The notes: generated from the letters alone by a model not told the origin. 64,000 nt of DNA from RGIG3178 sp963674495 (GCA_963674495.2 CAXXLG010000002.1:806001-870000); one strand, 5' to 3'; counted from the stretch's first letter, positions 7,479-17,376 are shown. Numbers and translations: made by a program.

Positions 7479-10361
7479 TTACTGGTAGAGCTCCTCCAGT
7501 TGGGAATTGCTGAGGTTGAAAGTCTTGCGGATCAGTTCTTTCGCGGAGGACGGACGCTGCTTAAGCAGTGTCCGGAATTCATCAAGCTCGCTTCTCCATG
7601 TGGACAGGGAAGACGGCGCGCCCCACTTTGCGATCTGACGGCTCATCTCATCGTCCATCTCATCGATCATGGAATCCAGAAGGGGAAGAATCCGGTCTGG
7701 ATTGAACACGTTTTTGGACAGATACACCCAGCGTTGGAGGAACAGGTTCCGAAATTCACTGCTGGTCCACAGCGCCGCTGGAACGTCCATATTGACAGGC
7801 GTCCCGTTTTTGGTGGTAAAGCCGCTGAAACTCATATAGTAGGAGATCAGGTAGGTGGTCAGTGCGCCGGAGGATCCCAGCGCATAATCGTTGTCAAAAT
7901 AGATGGGCCGCAGTTTTACGGCATAGTCCTCCGTCATCCAGTGCTTCTGGTTGAACATGTCGGTTTCCCGAAAGTAATTCCGCAGCACCAGATAGTCCGC
8001 CCAGGCGCTCACGTCCACCCATTCGCAGAACTGATCGTAATAGTCCGGATTGTTCAGGTTGTGCGTACGCGCATATTCACGGATCTGCTCATATTTCGCG
8101 TTGCTGCCGTATTGCAGCCACTGGCGGCGTATATAGTCGACGCTGGTAGGATCGACGTCGTGGTGGGAGGCCAGCATATCCTTGGCGATCTCCTCCCGGA
8201 AATCATACAGTCCCCAGTATTTTCCGTTGATGTAGAGCACCGCAAAACGGTTTTGCGCGGCATCGGCGTCCACCTCGTCCCACAGAGCGATGCGCGCCAG
8301 AAACGAATCCCGAAGATAGCAGGAAGTCCGGTCCTGCCCACCGGAGCGCACGGTCAGCGCGGCGAATGTATTAATGTCGTAATCCTCAAAAAAGGGATAG
8401 GTGACAACGTCCATGCCGAATGCGTCGTCCAGCTTGAAGGTCAGCGATTTCTGGTTCAAAGTGCGCGTTGTCCATCCCGACACGCGGATGGCGGCGGGGA
8501 ATTGGGTACCAAGGGCTCCGTCCAGATCGTAGTATTCCACGTTGCCCTCCCGTTCAATGGTGATGTACGTTTTGGTATTGGCGTACATGGTGGAAAAATC
8601 ACCCGGATCCATGGTCAGGCATACGACGGGAACGGTATGCGGATCGGTATACAGGTAGGTGGCGGTCATCACATCGCTTTTGAGCAGTCCGTCGGATACG
8701 GCGATGGCCCGAAGGGGCACGCTCTGGTTGATTGTAACCGGCTGCGTATACAGCTTGCTGGATGTTGTGGGTTCGGACCCGTCGATGGTGTAATAGATGC
8801 TGGCATTGGGCGTTGTGGTTTGGATTGTGACGGCGATGGGGCCAGCCTGTATACCGCCGGCCACGGAGAAGGTCGGTTTGGCGGCGTATCCTTCAACGAT
8901 ATGGGAGCTGTTCGCTTCGCCCCGCGTTGAAGAAGTAAAAAAAACACGCGCCCCCGACGCGTCTCCCTTGACCCTACCACTGGTGATTCCGGGACGCATC
9001 ACGCCGGTTGTAAAGATATCGACGGGTACCCCGCCCGGATCGGATAATATAAGCGTTTCGCCGTTTGACGAAATGCCGAATTCCAGCACGCTGCCGCCCT
9101 GCTTGTTGATGTTGCCCGATACCGACAGGACGGCGTAGCCGCCCGCGGATATGGTCAAATTACCTATCTTTGCTTTTTGTAAATTGTCCCTGTCGTCGCT
9201 GAGGTAGTAGCCGGACAGGCTGATGGCAGCGTTGCCGCCGTTGTACAGTTCGATCCAATCCAGGCTGGAGCTCTTATAGCTCTGTGCGGCGCACACCTCG
9301 CTGATGTACAGCCCGTCTAAATTAAAAAGCGCGGCTTCCTCCATCGACGAAACCCCGTGTGTGTTGTTGGGCCGCCCCGGCGTGGGTTGACCAAAATAAA
9401 CCCACTGACCGTCCTTGACGCCGTAGGACAAATTCTCCGCCAGATTGTGGGGTAATGACACCGTTTGCATCTGCATATTGACCATGTCCAAAAGACATAT
9501 CTTTACGTCGCTGTCACCCAGACGGAAGCTGGCGTGCATCTGTCCGCTATCCGTCACTTTATTTTTACCGGAACAGTATACTATGATGCGCTCGCCCGCC
9601 TGCAGCGTAATGTCTGGAAAAGCCCATTTGGCGGGCTCGTCCGCGTTGTCGCTCAATCGATAGCCGGACAGGGATACCGCCGTTGAGGAGGAATTTTCTA
9701 TCTCTACCCAGCCGTTGCGGTCACCGTCCTCATCCACCAGCGAGTAGCCGTTATCCACCAGCACTTCCGTTATTGTAACGGGTGCATTGTCTGCCATCTC
9801 ATTGACCGATGAGCCGCCGAGGGCCTCCACGATCACGTTCATTGCGCCGGGCGTGGCGCTGGCGTTGATGCTGTAGTTGCCGTTTTCATTCCGTGCGAAC
9901 GTTTGATCCGTGCTCAGCGCCGGCACTTCGATTTTTGAAAGCGTATCCCCACCCGAGGAGGTTAATATGACCATAGCGCCGCCGGATGACAGCTTGAAGC
10001 CAGTGCTGGGTTTGGTTTGCGGCGATTCACTTTTTTGTTTGGTGAAATATACAACCAAATACGCACCCGGATCCAACGAGATATCCGGCAACAGAAATTT
10101 TGCTGGTGATTCGATGTCGTTGGACAGCGCATAGTCCGACAGATTGATAACCTGTGTGCTATTGTTGTACAATTCCACCCAATCCGGCGTACCGAATTCT
10201 TCGTCGATCAGACAGGAAGCGTTGCTGGTGCATATCTCGTTGACAACAAGACCGCTTGCCCCGAACAGACGTTTGAACCATTCGGAAGAGCAGCCCGACA
10301 GACATGCAGCCGATAGCGACAGCACGAGCAGAATGCACAAACAGCGGATTTTTCGGGTCAT
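7479..10361 (-). CDS. Large lipoprotein with three lamin-tail domains and a CotH kinase domain
   Basis: The protein has about 960 residues. It begins with a lipoprotein signal ending LSGC (Cys 24), so it is anchored outside the membrane. Three lamin-tail (LTD) beta-sandwich domains follow at roughly 37-130, 195-300 and 350-450, recognisable by repeated DWVELYN/GWVEIEN/DWIELYN and xLSxYxLSD motifs. A chitobiase C-terminal-like segment (IYYTIDGSEPT, about 515-575) and a CotH kinase domain (about 580-900; VLYINGKYWGLYDFREE) come next. CotH proteins in Bacillus are spore-coat protein kinases; this extracellular, multi-LTD architecture is common in Clostridia but its substrate is unknown. I use ATG 10361 rather than the upstream 10397 because AAGGTGA precedes it and it opens the signal peptide. 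Confidence 0.88.
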   Translation of the reverse strand: MTRKIRCLCILLVLSLSAACLSGCSSEWFKRLFGASGLVVNEICTSNASCLIDEEFGTPDWVELYNNSTQVINLSDYALSNDIESPAKFLLPDISLDPGAYLVVYFTKQKSESPQTKPSTGFKLSSGGAMVILTSSGGDTLSKIEVPALSTDQTFARNENGNYSINASATPGAMNVIVEALGGSSVNEMADNAPVTITEVLVDNGYSLVDEDGDRNGWVEIENSSSTAVSLSGYRLSDNADEPAKWAFPDITLQAGERIIVYCSGKNKVTDSGQMHASFRLGDSDVKICLLDMVNMQMQTVSLPHNLAENLSYGVKDGQWVYFGQPTPGRPNNTHGVSSMEEAALFNLDGLYISEVCAAQSYKSSSLDWIELYNGGNAAISLSGYYLSDDRDNLQKAKIGNLTISAGGYAVLSVSGNINKQGGSVLEFGISSNGETLILSDPGGVPVDIFTTGVMRPGITSGRVKGDASGARVFFTSSTRGEANSSHIVEGYAAKPTFSVAGGIQAGPIAVTIQTTTPNASIYYTIDGSEPTTSSKLYTQPVTINQSVPLRAIAVSDGLLKSDVMTATYLYTDPHTVPVVCLTMDPGDFSTMYANTKTYITIEREGNVEYYDLDGALGTQFPAAIRVSGWTTRTLNQKSLTFKLDDAFGMDVVTYPFFEDYDINTFAALTVRSGGQDRTSCYLRDSFLARIALWDEVDADAAQNRFAVLYINGKYWGLYDFREEIAKDMLASHHDVDPTSVDYIRRQWLQYGSNAKYEQIREYARTHNLNNPDYYDQFCEWVDVSAWADYLVLRNYFRETDMFNQKHWMTEDYAVKLRPIYFDNDYALGSSGALTTYLISYYMSFSGFTTKNGTPVNMDVPAALWTSSEFRNLFLQRWVYLSKNVFNPDRILPLLDSMIDEMDDEMSRQIAKWGAPSSLSTWRSELDEFRTLLKQRPSSAKELIRKTFNLSNSQLEELYQ

Positions 10362-10671
10362 ACTTGCATCACCTTCAGGGGTTTGTATACACGGCATAAA
10401 GACATTATACTATAAAAATCAACGAACACAACACGCCGGGCATTTTTTGTCACAACAGGGGATATCGTGTTGTATGATGGCAACAAAAGCATTGATGGCA
10501 GTACCAGTACGATTATGCCCGTACAGTCCGCAGCACATCGGGGTTGTAGGAAAACAGCCGGATATTTTGTATAATCAAGGGAGACATCGATCGTATTGTA
10601 AAAAATACGCAACCATTTGCTTTGTTGCGCGGTGTTACGGGTAGAGAGCAGAAAGATGGTGGGATGCTGGC
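10362..10671. other. Divergent intergenic region upstream of the ECF sigma gene
   Basis: About 310 nt lie between the divergent CotH and sigma-factor genes. A TATAAT is at 10570-10575. An inverted repeat CGCAAC (10608-10613) / GTTGCG (10624-10629) lies about 45 nt before the sigma start, and its left arm continues into GCAACC, which resembles ECF-type -35 elements. No gene is visible. Confidence 0.35.
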
Positions 10672-11175
10672 ATGATGACAACGCAACCTATGGCGGCCCA
10701 TGCGGGCGAAACGGGCGCAAAGGCGCTGTTTGACGCGTATGCCGATATGGTATATCGTCTGGCGCTTGTGCGTACGCGCAACAGTGCGGATGCGCAGGAC
10801 GTATTGCAGACCGTATTTTTGCGGTATCTGAAAAAACCGGTCGAGTTCAACGACGAAGAGCATGCCAAGGCATGGATGTTGCGTGTGACCATCCACTGCA
10901 GCATCACCCTTCTGACCTCGGCTTTTAGGCGCAGGACCGTACCCGAGCGCGAAATGGGGGCCCCCATGCCCGAGCGCGACGATGCGGTTTACAAAGCGGT
11001 GCTTGATTTGCCGGGAAAATACAGAACAGCGATACATCTGTATTACTATGAGGGGTACCGAGTCGCGGAAATTGCGCAGATGATGGGCAGCCGGGAATCC
11101 ACCGTTAAATCATGGCTCTTTCGCGCGCGGGAACAACTGCGCAACAAGCTCAAAGGAGTGGAAATCGATGTTTAA
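10672..11175 (+). CDS. ECF-type RNA polymerase sigma factor
   Basis: This 167-residue protein has sigma-70 region 2 (LFDAYADMVYRLALVRTRN, then SADAQDVLQTVFLRYL, about residues 17-55). Region 4 contains the helix-turn-helix GYRVAEIAQMMGSRESTVKS (about 126-145). There is no region 1.1 or 3, as expected for ECF sigma factors. It should direct RNA polymerase to a small regulon, usually including its own promoter. The last 8 nt overlap the next gene, whose Shine-Dalgarno lies inside this one, so the two are tightly coupled. Two adjacent ATGs (10672, 10675) make the exact start uncertain by one codon. Confidence 0.93.
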   Translation: MMTTQPMAAHAGETGAKALFDAYADMVYRLALVRTRNSADAQDVLQTVFLRYLKKPVEFNDEEHAKAWMLRVTIHCSITLLTSAFRRRTVPEREMGAPMPERDDAVYKAVLDLPGKYRTAIHLYYYEGYRVAEIAQMMGSRESTVKSWLFRAREQLRNKLKGVEIDV

Positions 11176-13234
11176 ACAACGATATAAGCAGGCCAACGAC
11201 CGCATTCATGCGCCACAAGGCGCGTATGCGCAGCTTGGCCAACATAAAAAACGTGCACGCCGGTTCAGCGCGATGCAACTTGTGGCCGCCTGCCTTGCTC
11301 TGTTTGTGCTGGCCACGGCGACGGTCTCGCTATTGGACACCTCGCGGCAAAACGGCGGCATGCTGGCAACGGCATCGGCCCGCGGCATCAAGGATTATAA
11401 CGAACTGTACGGCTATGTGAGTACAGCGCAAACCGGCGGAGGTTATAATGGATTGTTCGGGCGCGGTGTAATGGACGACTTGGCGACAACCGAAGAATCG
11501 GATGGATCTCTTGCGGCGCCCAATGCGGCCCCACAGGACGCGGGGGAAGGCGGCAAGAGCCATTCGGATACCAACGTACAGGTACAGGGCGTGGACGAGG
11601 CGGATATCATCAAGACGGACGGAACCTATATCTACCGGCTTTTGGATAACGAAATTGCCATCATCAAGGCCGATGGGGCAGACATGGAAATCGTGTCGCG
11701 CATCAATATGGGCAAGAGTGATGAAAGCCCGATGGCGTCAGAATTCTTCATAACCGGCGATCGGCTGGCAGTTATCAGCAATGAATACCAGTGGCGCTCC
11801 TACGGCGTGGGTGTAGATGATGTGAACGAGGGAGTCAAAACAGAGGACAGCATTGCTGCGCCCGGTACCGATATCGACAATTCGGTTATCTCCGAAGTCG
11901 CACCCGAACCCAAGACCGTGTCCGAACCCAGGGACAACGCCGAGCCGATGACTTATGTCACGGTGTACGATATCACGGACCGCACGCAGCCGGAAAAACT
12001 GGATACCCTCGGACAGAGCGGGTCCTACCTGACTTCGCGCATGGTGGATGGAACGGTTTACCTGATTTCCAGCTACTACGTGTACAACGAGATCATGCGC
12101 GATGAACCCAATACCTTTACGCCCTCCGTAACAAGCAACGGTAAAACCACGTTGATCGCGCCGGAAAACATACAGGTGTTTGAGCAACCGGAATCACCGG
12201 GTTACGTTGTGGTGACGTCTGTGAGCATGACCGATGCCAAAGAGCATCAAAGCGTGAAAGCGGTGCTGGGCAACGCCGGCACGGTATACGCCAATGCGCA
12301 TAGCCTTTTAATCGCTGCGGGACAGTATAAAGCGGATAGGAGTGACGTTCAAAAGGATGAAAACGGAAAGAGCGTAATCGTTGAAACTTATGCTCAGAAT
12401 ACAAACCTGCTGCTTTTTAAGATCGACGGTGGGAACATCACGCAAAAGACTTCGGCAACCATTCCCGGCAGGCTGAACGATCAGTTTTCCATGGACGAAT
12501 ACGACGGAGTGTTTCGTATCGTCACCACGGTGAACACCAGCACCACCAAGATATACACCGACGGGATCGACACTTACGAGTACGAGAGCTACAGCGCAAA
12601 TGCGCTTTACACACTTGACCAGAGCCTGAACGTCCTAGGCAGTATCGAGGATGTGGCCGAAGGAGAAACGGTGTATTCCGTACGCTTTGACGGGGACATC
12701 GGCTACTTTGTAACGTTCCGGCAGGTGGATCCACTGTTTGCAGTGGATTTGGCCGAGCCGAAGAACCCCAAGGTGCTCAGCGCGCTCAAGATACCGGGGT
12801 TTTCCGATTACCTGCACGTATACGACGATGGCTTGTTGTTCGGTTTCGGCCAGAATGCAGACGAGGAAAACGGTAGAGTGGACGGGTTGAAGCTGAGCAT
12901 GTTCGATGTGAGCGATCCTGTCGATGTCAGCGAGGCGCACACCAAGAAGCTGGATGCGAACTGGTCGGAGGCGAGCCACAACCACAAGGCTATACTGGTG
13001 GATGCCGAGCGATCGCTCATCGCATTTGCGGCGGAAGGATACTATTATGTCTACGGGTACGACATGCAGGACGGTTTCTACCAAAAGGCAAAGCTTGATA
13101 TTGGCACTGAATCGTGGGATGGAACACTCAGGGGCCTGTTCATAGAGGATTGCTTTTATGTATGCAGCTTTGAAACGATCATAGCCTATTCGTTGAACGA
13201 TTTTGGAAAGCTTGCCAGTCTGAAGCTGAACTGA
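11168..13234 (+). CDS. Membrane-anchored beta-propeller protein (PF09826-like), possible regulator of the ECF factor
   Basis: This 688-residue protein has a basic cytoplasmic N-terminus (about 35 residues), one transmembrane helix (about 36-60) and a large extracellular part. The extracellular part has the signature VQVQGVDEADIIKTDG near residues 135-150 and repeating propeller-like blades, which identifies the secreted beta-propeller family PF09826. AAAGGAG precedes ATG 11168 inside the sigma gene. The topology (short cytosolic tail, one helix, sensor-like outer domain) and the 8-nt overlap with an ECF sigma gene fit an anti-sigma or sensor partner. No classical anti-sigma zinc motif (HxxxCxxC) is present, so that role is inference. 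Confidence 0.8.
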   Translation: MFKQRYKQANDRIHAPQGAYAQLGQHKKRARRFSAMQLVAACLALFVLATATVSLLDTSRQNGGMLATASARGIKDYNELYGYVSTAQTGGGYNGLFGRGVMDDLATTEESDGSLAAPNAAPQDAGEGGKSHSDTNVQVQGVDEADIIKTDGTYIYRLLDNEIAIIKADGADMEIVSRINMGKSDESPMASEFFITGDRLAVISNEYQWRSYGVGVDDVNEGVKTEDSIAAPGTDIDNSVISEVAPEPKTVSEPRDNAEPMTYVTVYDITDRTQPEKLDTLGQSGSYLTSRMVDGTVYLISSYYVYNEIMRDEPNTFTPSVTSNGKTTLIAPENIQVFEQPESPGYVVVTSVSMTDAKEHQSVKAVLGNAGTVYANAHSLLIAAGQYKADRSDVQKDENGKSVIVETYAQNTNLLLFKIDGGNITQKTSATIPGRLNDQFSMDEYDGVFRIVTTVNTSTTKIYTDGIDTYEYESYSANALYTLDQSLNVLGSIEDVAEGETVYSVRFDGDIGYFVTFRQVDPLFAVDLAEPKNPKVLSALKIPGFSDYLHVYDDGLLFGFGQNADEENGRVDGLKLSMFDVSDPVDVSEAHTKKLDANWSEASHNHKAILVDAERSLIAFAAEGYYYVYGYDMQDGFYQKAKLDIGTESWDGTLRGLFIEDCFYVCSFETIIAYSLNDFGKLASLKLN

Positions 13235-13260
13235 ACAACGGCATAAAAAACAAGGAACGG

Positions 13261-13294
13261 GGCCGCCGTCGCAAACAAGCGATGGCGGCCTTTT
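13261..13294 (+). terminator. Rho-independent terminator after the beta-propeller gene
   Basis: GGCCGCCGTCGC (13261-13272) pairs with GCGATGGCGGCC (13279-13290), with one G-T pair and a 6-nt loop, followed by TTTT. Confidence 0.85.
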
Positions 13295-13513
13295 GCATGA
13301 CGACAATTGCATATCCGTCGTAGGGTGAGCAAAACCGTTTGTATGCCAAAGTAAGGATGACGTGATGGAAAAATACGTATCATACCAAGAAATCTTCATG
13401 CAACAAGCCGTATATCGGGCGCGCGCCATTTGATACCAACGGAGAGGTTCATCCGTATAGGCAATGTTTAAACGGGAAAAAATACGTCCAAAGTCGGCAA
13501 AAAGGTGGCAACT

Positions 13514-14644
13514 TTGAAAACAACAAACGCGTCAAAATGTACAGCAAAGAGCATAACAAATAGGCAGTTGTTTTTTGTATTGTTTCTAACACTCTCGACA
13601 TCCACGACAATTGAAATTGCACAAGGTATGGCGCAAACAGCGGGCAGGAGCAGTTGGATACCAATTATGGCAGGATCCCTTGTATTCGGCATCGCCGTTG
13701 TTATCATCGCAAAACTCAACGGCATGTATCGAGGGCAGGTGTTTTTTGACTATAGCCGGAATATAGCGGGCAAGTATTTCCCCTATTTGATGGGTGTATA
13801 TTACTTTCTATATTTTATCATTGTCGGTATTGCCTTGAAAATTAAATTCGTTAACGTAGTAACTTCCAATTTTCTTCCCAAAACGCCGCAATCTGAAATG
13901 CTGTTTTTCAGCATCTTACTGTTTGCGTTTGTAGCATACAAAGGCATTACGAATATTGCCAGAATGTTTGAAATCTATGGGATTATGTTTTTGGTTATAA
14001 CAATTATGATCTGTGTAATCATGATGGCACAAGGTATGAAAGACAATGTTTTGCCACTTTACAATCCCAACGAAGCAAAGAATTTTTTGAATTCGCTCAA
14101 AAAACTGATCATGCCGTTTGGTGGTATCGAAATACTGCTGATTATTCCGTTTACCTCCATAAACAAGAAGGCGCCCAAAATAGCGTTTTTATCGTTGGTA
14201 TTTATTGGATTGTTTTATGTTTTGATCGTGGAAAGTACCATCATGATTATGGGCGTCAACAATACAATTGCTTTCAACGACCCGTTCATTGAAGCAATCA
14301 AAATTGCGGATGCGCCGGTTATCGAAAGGCTTGACATATTTTATCTGACCTTCGGTCTAACGAGTTTATTTGCCGGCATGATCATCGTGTTCACCGCTAC
14401 CGCAGAATTTGCCTGCAAGTTGCTTCCAAGGGTTAAACGCGCCGGCATCGTTGTGGTGATTTCCGCGATTCTGTATATTTTGACATTGATTGCGCTGGGT
14501 ATAAAGGACGTATCTGATATTTTGGATGCATTCCTGCCATATTTGATTATTACATCCGCGATTATCATTCCATCGACAATGTTCCTAGCGGCTAAAGTAA
14601 AAAGACGCGCTGCCCATTCGAAGGAGAACAGATATGCATCGTAG
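13514..14644 (+). CDS. Spore germination receptor B subunit (GerAB-type permease)
   Basis: This protein of about 376 residues has around ten membrane helices and the pattern of the GerAB/APC-superfamily spore germination permeases: QLFFVLFLTLSTSTTIEIAQ at the start, then SWIPIMAGSL, and the internal FGGIEILLIIPF. In the inner membrane of the spore the B subunit binds the germinant. AAAGGTGG at 13501-13508 sits 5 nt before TTG 13514, which I take as start; the in-frame GTG 13505 overlaps that site. It overlaps gerAC by 11 nt. The region is visibly AT-richer than its surroundings. Confidence 0.92.
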   Translation: MKTTNASKCTAKSITNRQLFFVLFLTLSTSTTIEIAQGMAQTAGRSSWIPIMAGSLVFGIAVVIIAKLNGMYRGQVFFDYSRNIAGKYFPYLMGVYYFLYFIIVGIALKIKFVNVVTSNFLPKTPQSEMLFFSILLFAFVAYKGITNIARMFEIYGIMFLVITIMICVIMMAQGMKDNVLPLYNPNEAKNFLNSLKKLIMPFGGIEILLIIPFTSINKKAPKIAFLSLVFIGLFYVLIVESTIMIMGVNNTIAFNDPFIEAIKIADAPVIERLDIFYLTFGLTSLFAGMIIVFTATAEFACKLLPRVKRAGIVVVISAILYILTLIALGIKDVSDILDAFLPYLIITSAIIIPSTMFLAAKVKRRAAHSKENRYAS

Positions 14645-15779
14645 CATCAGAAATACAACTATCGCCGTCACGTTGCTTTGTTTCATCCTGTTTGCGGGTT
14701 GTCTGGATTCCAAGGATATCCATGAAAAACTGCTGGCTACAACAATATGCTGTGATTATAAAGACGGCGAAATTTGGTTGTATAGCGAGTTTGCCAACAT
14801 CGAAGCAGGCAAAAGCACCAATACCAACGGTGGCAGTAACAAGGCCGGCAAGTACTTTCTGATCAAAAGCCACGGGGAAACGATCGCCGAAGCACGGCTG
14901 AACTTAGATCTGCAGATGAATCAGCCAATCTATCTCAGCGGCGTGCGCACATTGTTGCTTACCGAAAGATTTGCACAGAAATACCTAATGGAGTATTTGT
15001 TCAGGCTCCGAGCGGACGAGGCATATCGAAAAAAAGTGATTACCGTCATTACCCAGGACGATCTCGATAAAATCTTCCAAACGATGCATGAGCGCGATCT
15101 TTCGGTGGGTTTCGTCATTGAGAACCTGATCGAAACGCTGGATGATTCGGGAGAATGTTTTTTAAGGAAGACGTCCAGGATATTGGAAAACCTGGCCAGC
15201 AACTATTGTGGCATTTTGATACCCTGTATCGGACTAGACGATAAAGAGATAGCGCTTTGTGGATTCTCCGTGGTCAACGGTCCGGCTGTTATCGATTTTA
15301 TCCCCATTGAAGAAACCAAAGGCTTGATAATGCTCAAGGCAGACAAACCACAAACGCGCTATTGTGTACGCTATCAGGGGATATTGTTCACAATTGATAC
15401 AAGGATGACCAACAAACAGATCGATGTAGCCTACTCAAACGGCGCAATCGATTTTGCCGTCTCATTGGCCTTTGAGGCGAACGTAGAATACGGGAGTACA
15501 AAGACGCCCTATAATATCGACGATGCAGCCATTGTTGATCTACAAGCACTGCTTAAAAAAGCAATCGAAAAGGACGTCCACATCGCGATTGATCAGGCAC
15601 AAAAAACCTATAAAACCGATTATTTGCAATTGGATGACGAGTTCCGCATCAAATATCCGGTAGAATTCGAAAATATGGACTGGCAAATGGCATTTCTTAA
15701 TGCAAACATCGCCATCAACATAGAGGTTGGTGTCAGTGAAAATCCTATGATGGATTACGGTACAAACAAAACGAGATGA
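14634..15779 (+). CDS. Spore germination receptor C subunit (Ger(x)C lipoprotein)
   Basis: This 381-residue lipoprotein has the signal LLCFILFAGC (lipobox FAGC, Cys 22) followed by LDSKDIHEKLLATTICCDY. The latter corresponds to the conserved DxxDIxxxxxVxxxxxD start of GerAC proteins. The C subunit is lipidated and sits on the outer face of the spore inner membrane as part of the A-B-C receptor complex. GAAGGAG precedes ATG 14634 inside the B gene, so translation is coupled. The length is normal for the family. It is followed after 15 nt by the A subunit. Confidence 0.9.
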   Translation: MHRSIRNTTIAVTLLCFILFAGCLDSKDIHEKLLATTICCDYKDGEIWLYSEFANIEAGKSTNTNGGSNKAGKYFLIKSHGETIAEARLNLDLQMNQPIYLSGVRTLLLTERFAQKYLMEYLFRLRADEAYRKKVITVITQDDLDKIFQTMHERDLSVGFVIENLIETLDDSGECFLRKTSRILENLASNYCGILIPCIGLDDKEIALCGFSVVNGPAVIDFIPIEETKGLIMLKADKPQTRYCVRYQGILFTIDTRMTNKQIDVAYSNGAIDFAVSLAFEANVEYGSTKTPYNIDDAAIVDLQALLKKAIEKDVHIAIDQAQKTYKTDYLQLDDEFRIKYPVEFENMDWQMAFLNANIAINIEVGVSENPMMDYGTNKTR

Positions 15780-15794
15780 AAGGCGAAAGATTCA

Positions 15795-17276
15795 ATGAAA
15801 AAAGCCCAATTCGACGAAATAGTCACTCTGCTGGAAGACCAAAATTCGGATATCACGGAAAGATCGATTCCGTGCTTTGGCGGTGTTGTCAAGATTTTTT
15901 ATATCAGGCAAATGACGGATCGTACGGCGCTTGTTGAAAGTGCCGTGAAGCCGTTGGTTTTGTATTGTTCTTCGAATAAGAAATGCTTGAATGCACAGAT
16001 GACATTGGACACAATCATATTTGCGGATGATTGTACGATTGAATCGGACATGAGCAAGATACATCAAGCCGTTCTATCTGGAATGACGGTTATTCTGTTT
16101 TCCACAGACAATGCGTATATCGTAGCCAATTTCAAGAAGATTGAACGTCGGTCAGTGCCCACGCCCAGCCTTACCTATACCATCCGTGGACCACAGGATT
16201 GCTTTATCGAAAACCTTGATGTCAATCTGTCGCTTATCAGATACCGGGTTAAGGATAAGAATTTGCAGATCGAGATCGTTGGAGTGGGCGCAAGGACAAG
16301 GACAAAAGTCGCCATCGTGTACATAAAGGATATAGCCAACGATGATGTCGTCAATGAAGTGCAAAAACGTATACAGTGCATTGACATCGACGGGATCGGC
16401 GAGTCGGGTGAGCTACAGGCATTTTTGCTGAACAATAAAATGCAGTTGTTTCCACAGATGGGCTTGATCGAACGATCAGATGTGGCGTTCCATTCGTTGC
16501 TGGAAGGAAAGGTTCTGGTGCTTGCCGACGGCAGCGGGATGGTATTGCTTGCGCCCAAAACATTCAACGAGTTCTTCTATTCCTGCGACGACAGGTATGA
16601 CAATAAGTTTTTCGGAGCATTCGCTAGGTTTCTGCGGTATCTGTCCATCACCCTTGCACTGACCGGATCGAGCCTATTCATTGCCGTTACGTCCTTTCAT
16701 ACCGATGTTTTGCCCAGCGATTATGCCATTTTGTTGGCAGAAATGCGTTCAACAGCACCCTTCAATGCGCTGATTGCCGCGCTTATACTTGAACTGACCA
16801 TGGAATTACTCAGGGAAGCGTTACTTAGGGTTCCCAAACAGATAGGCTCTGCCATCGGTATCGTTGGCGCTATCGTCATCGGGCAGGCGGCAATTTCAGC
16901 CGGGATATTCAGTCCTTTGATCCTGATCATTGCAGCCGTATCTCTGTTGGCCTCTTTTGCTATTCCCGACTATACCATGGTAACCCCCTTTCGAATACTC
17001 AAGTTCTTCCTGATGCTTGCCACGGGAACCTTGGGTTTTTTGGGATTTACGATGGTAATAACGCTCATTGTTGCTGAACTTGTTTCGATGGACAGCTTTG
17101 GAGTACCCTATATGGCGCCCTGGGCCCCGTTCAATGCCTATGACTTTATCAGAACGTTCATACAGAGCATAACCATGAATCCCAAAAGACCGCATTATTT
17201 GCGTGATAAGGATACAACAAAGACGAGTAAGCAGCCCTATGCAAAAAATACCGATACAGGAGCAGGCGACGGATAG
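15795..17276 (+). CDS. Spore germination receptor A subunit (GerAA)
   Basis: This 493-residue protein has a hydrophilic N-terminal half (about 1-270) with the GerA signature near VEIVGVGARTRTKVAIVYI. A membrane part of about five helices follows, containing LAEMRSTAPFN and PKQIGSAIGIVGAIVIGQAA, typical of GerAA/SpoVAF. The A subunit is proposed to form the ion channel of the receptor. It is third in the operon (order B-C-A), whereas the classical Bacillus order is A-B-C. It starts 15 nt after gerAC with a modest AAAGGCG ribosome-binding site. Confidence 0.93.
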   Translation: MKKAQFDEIVTLLEDQNSDITERSIPCFGGVVKIFYIRQMTDRTALVESAVKPLVLYCSSNKKCLNAQMTLDTIIFADDCTIESDMSKIHQAVLSGMTVILFSTDNAYIVANFKKIERRSVPTPSLTYTIRGPQDCFIENLDVNLSLIRYRVKDKNLQIEIVGVGARTRTKVAIVYIKDIANDDVVNEVQKRIQCIDIDGIGESGELQAFLLNNKMQLFPQMGLIERSDVAFHSLLEGKVLVLADGSGMVLLAPKTFNEFFYSCDDRYDNKFFGAFARFLRYLSITLALTGSSLFIAVTSFHTDVLPSDYAILLAEMRSTAPFNALIAALILELTMELLREALLRVPKQIGSAIGIVGAIVIGQAAISAGIFSPLILIIAAVSLLASFAIPDYTMVTPFRILKFFLMLATGTLGFLGFTMVITLIVAELVSMDSFGVPYMAPWAPFNAYDFIRTFIQSITMNPKRPHYLRDKDTTKTSKQPYAKNTDTGAGDG

Positions 17277-17337
17277 AATGTAAAACCCATCAGATACCGA
17301 CCGGCTAATATCCACACGAAATGGTTTTGACAAAGAC

Positions 17338-17376
17338 AAAACAACCTGCGCGGCAAAACACGATACAGGTTGTTTT
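17338..17376. terminator. Terminator between the gerA operon and tetR
   Basis: AAAACAACCTG (17338-17348) pairs with CAGGTTGTTTT (17366-17376) across a 17-nt loop, between convergent genes. T-rich sequence follows on the plus strand. Confidence 0.75.

Noticed and set aside
7476..8930. 484-codon open frame on the plus strand
   Set aside because: It is antisense to the CotH domain gene, whose protein has clear domains; the frame shows no family signature.
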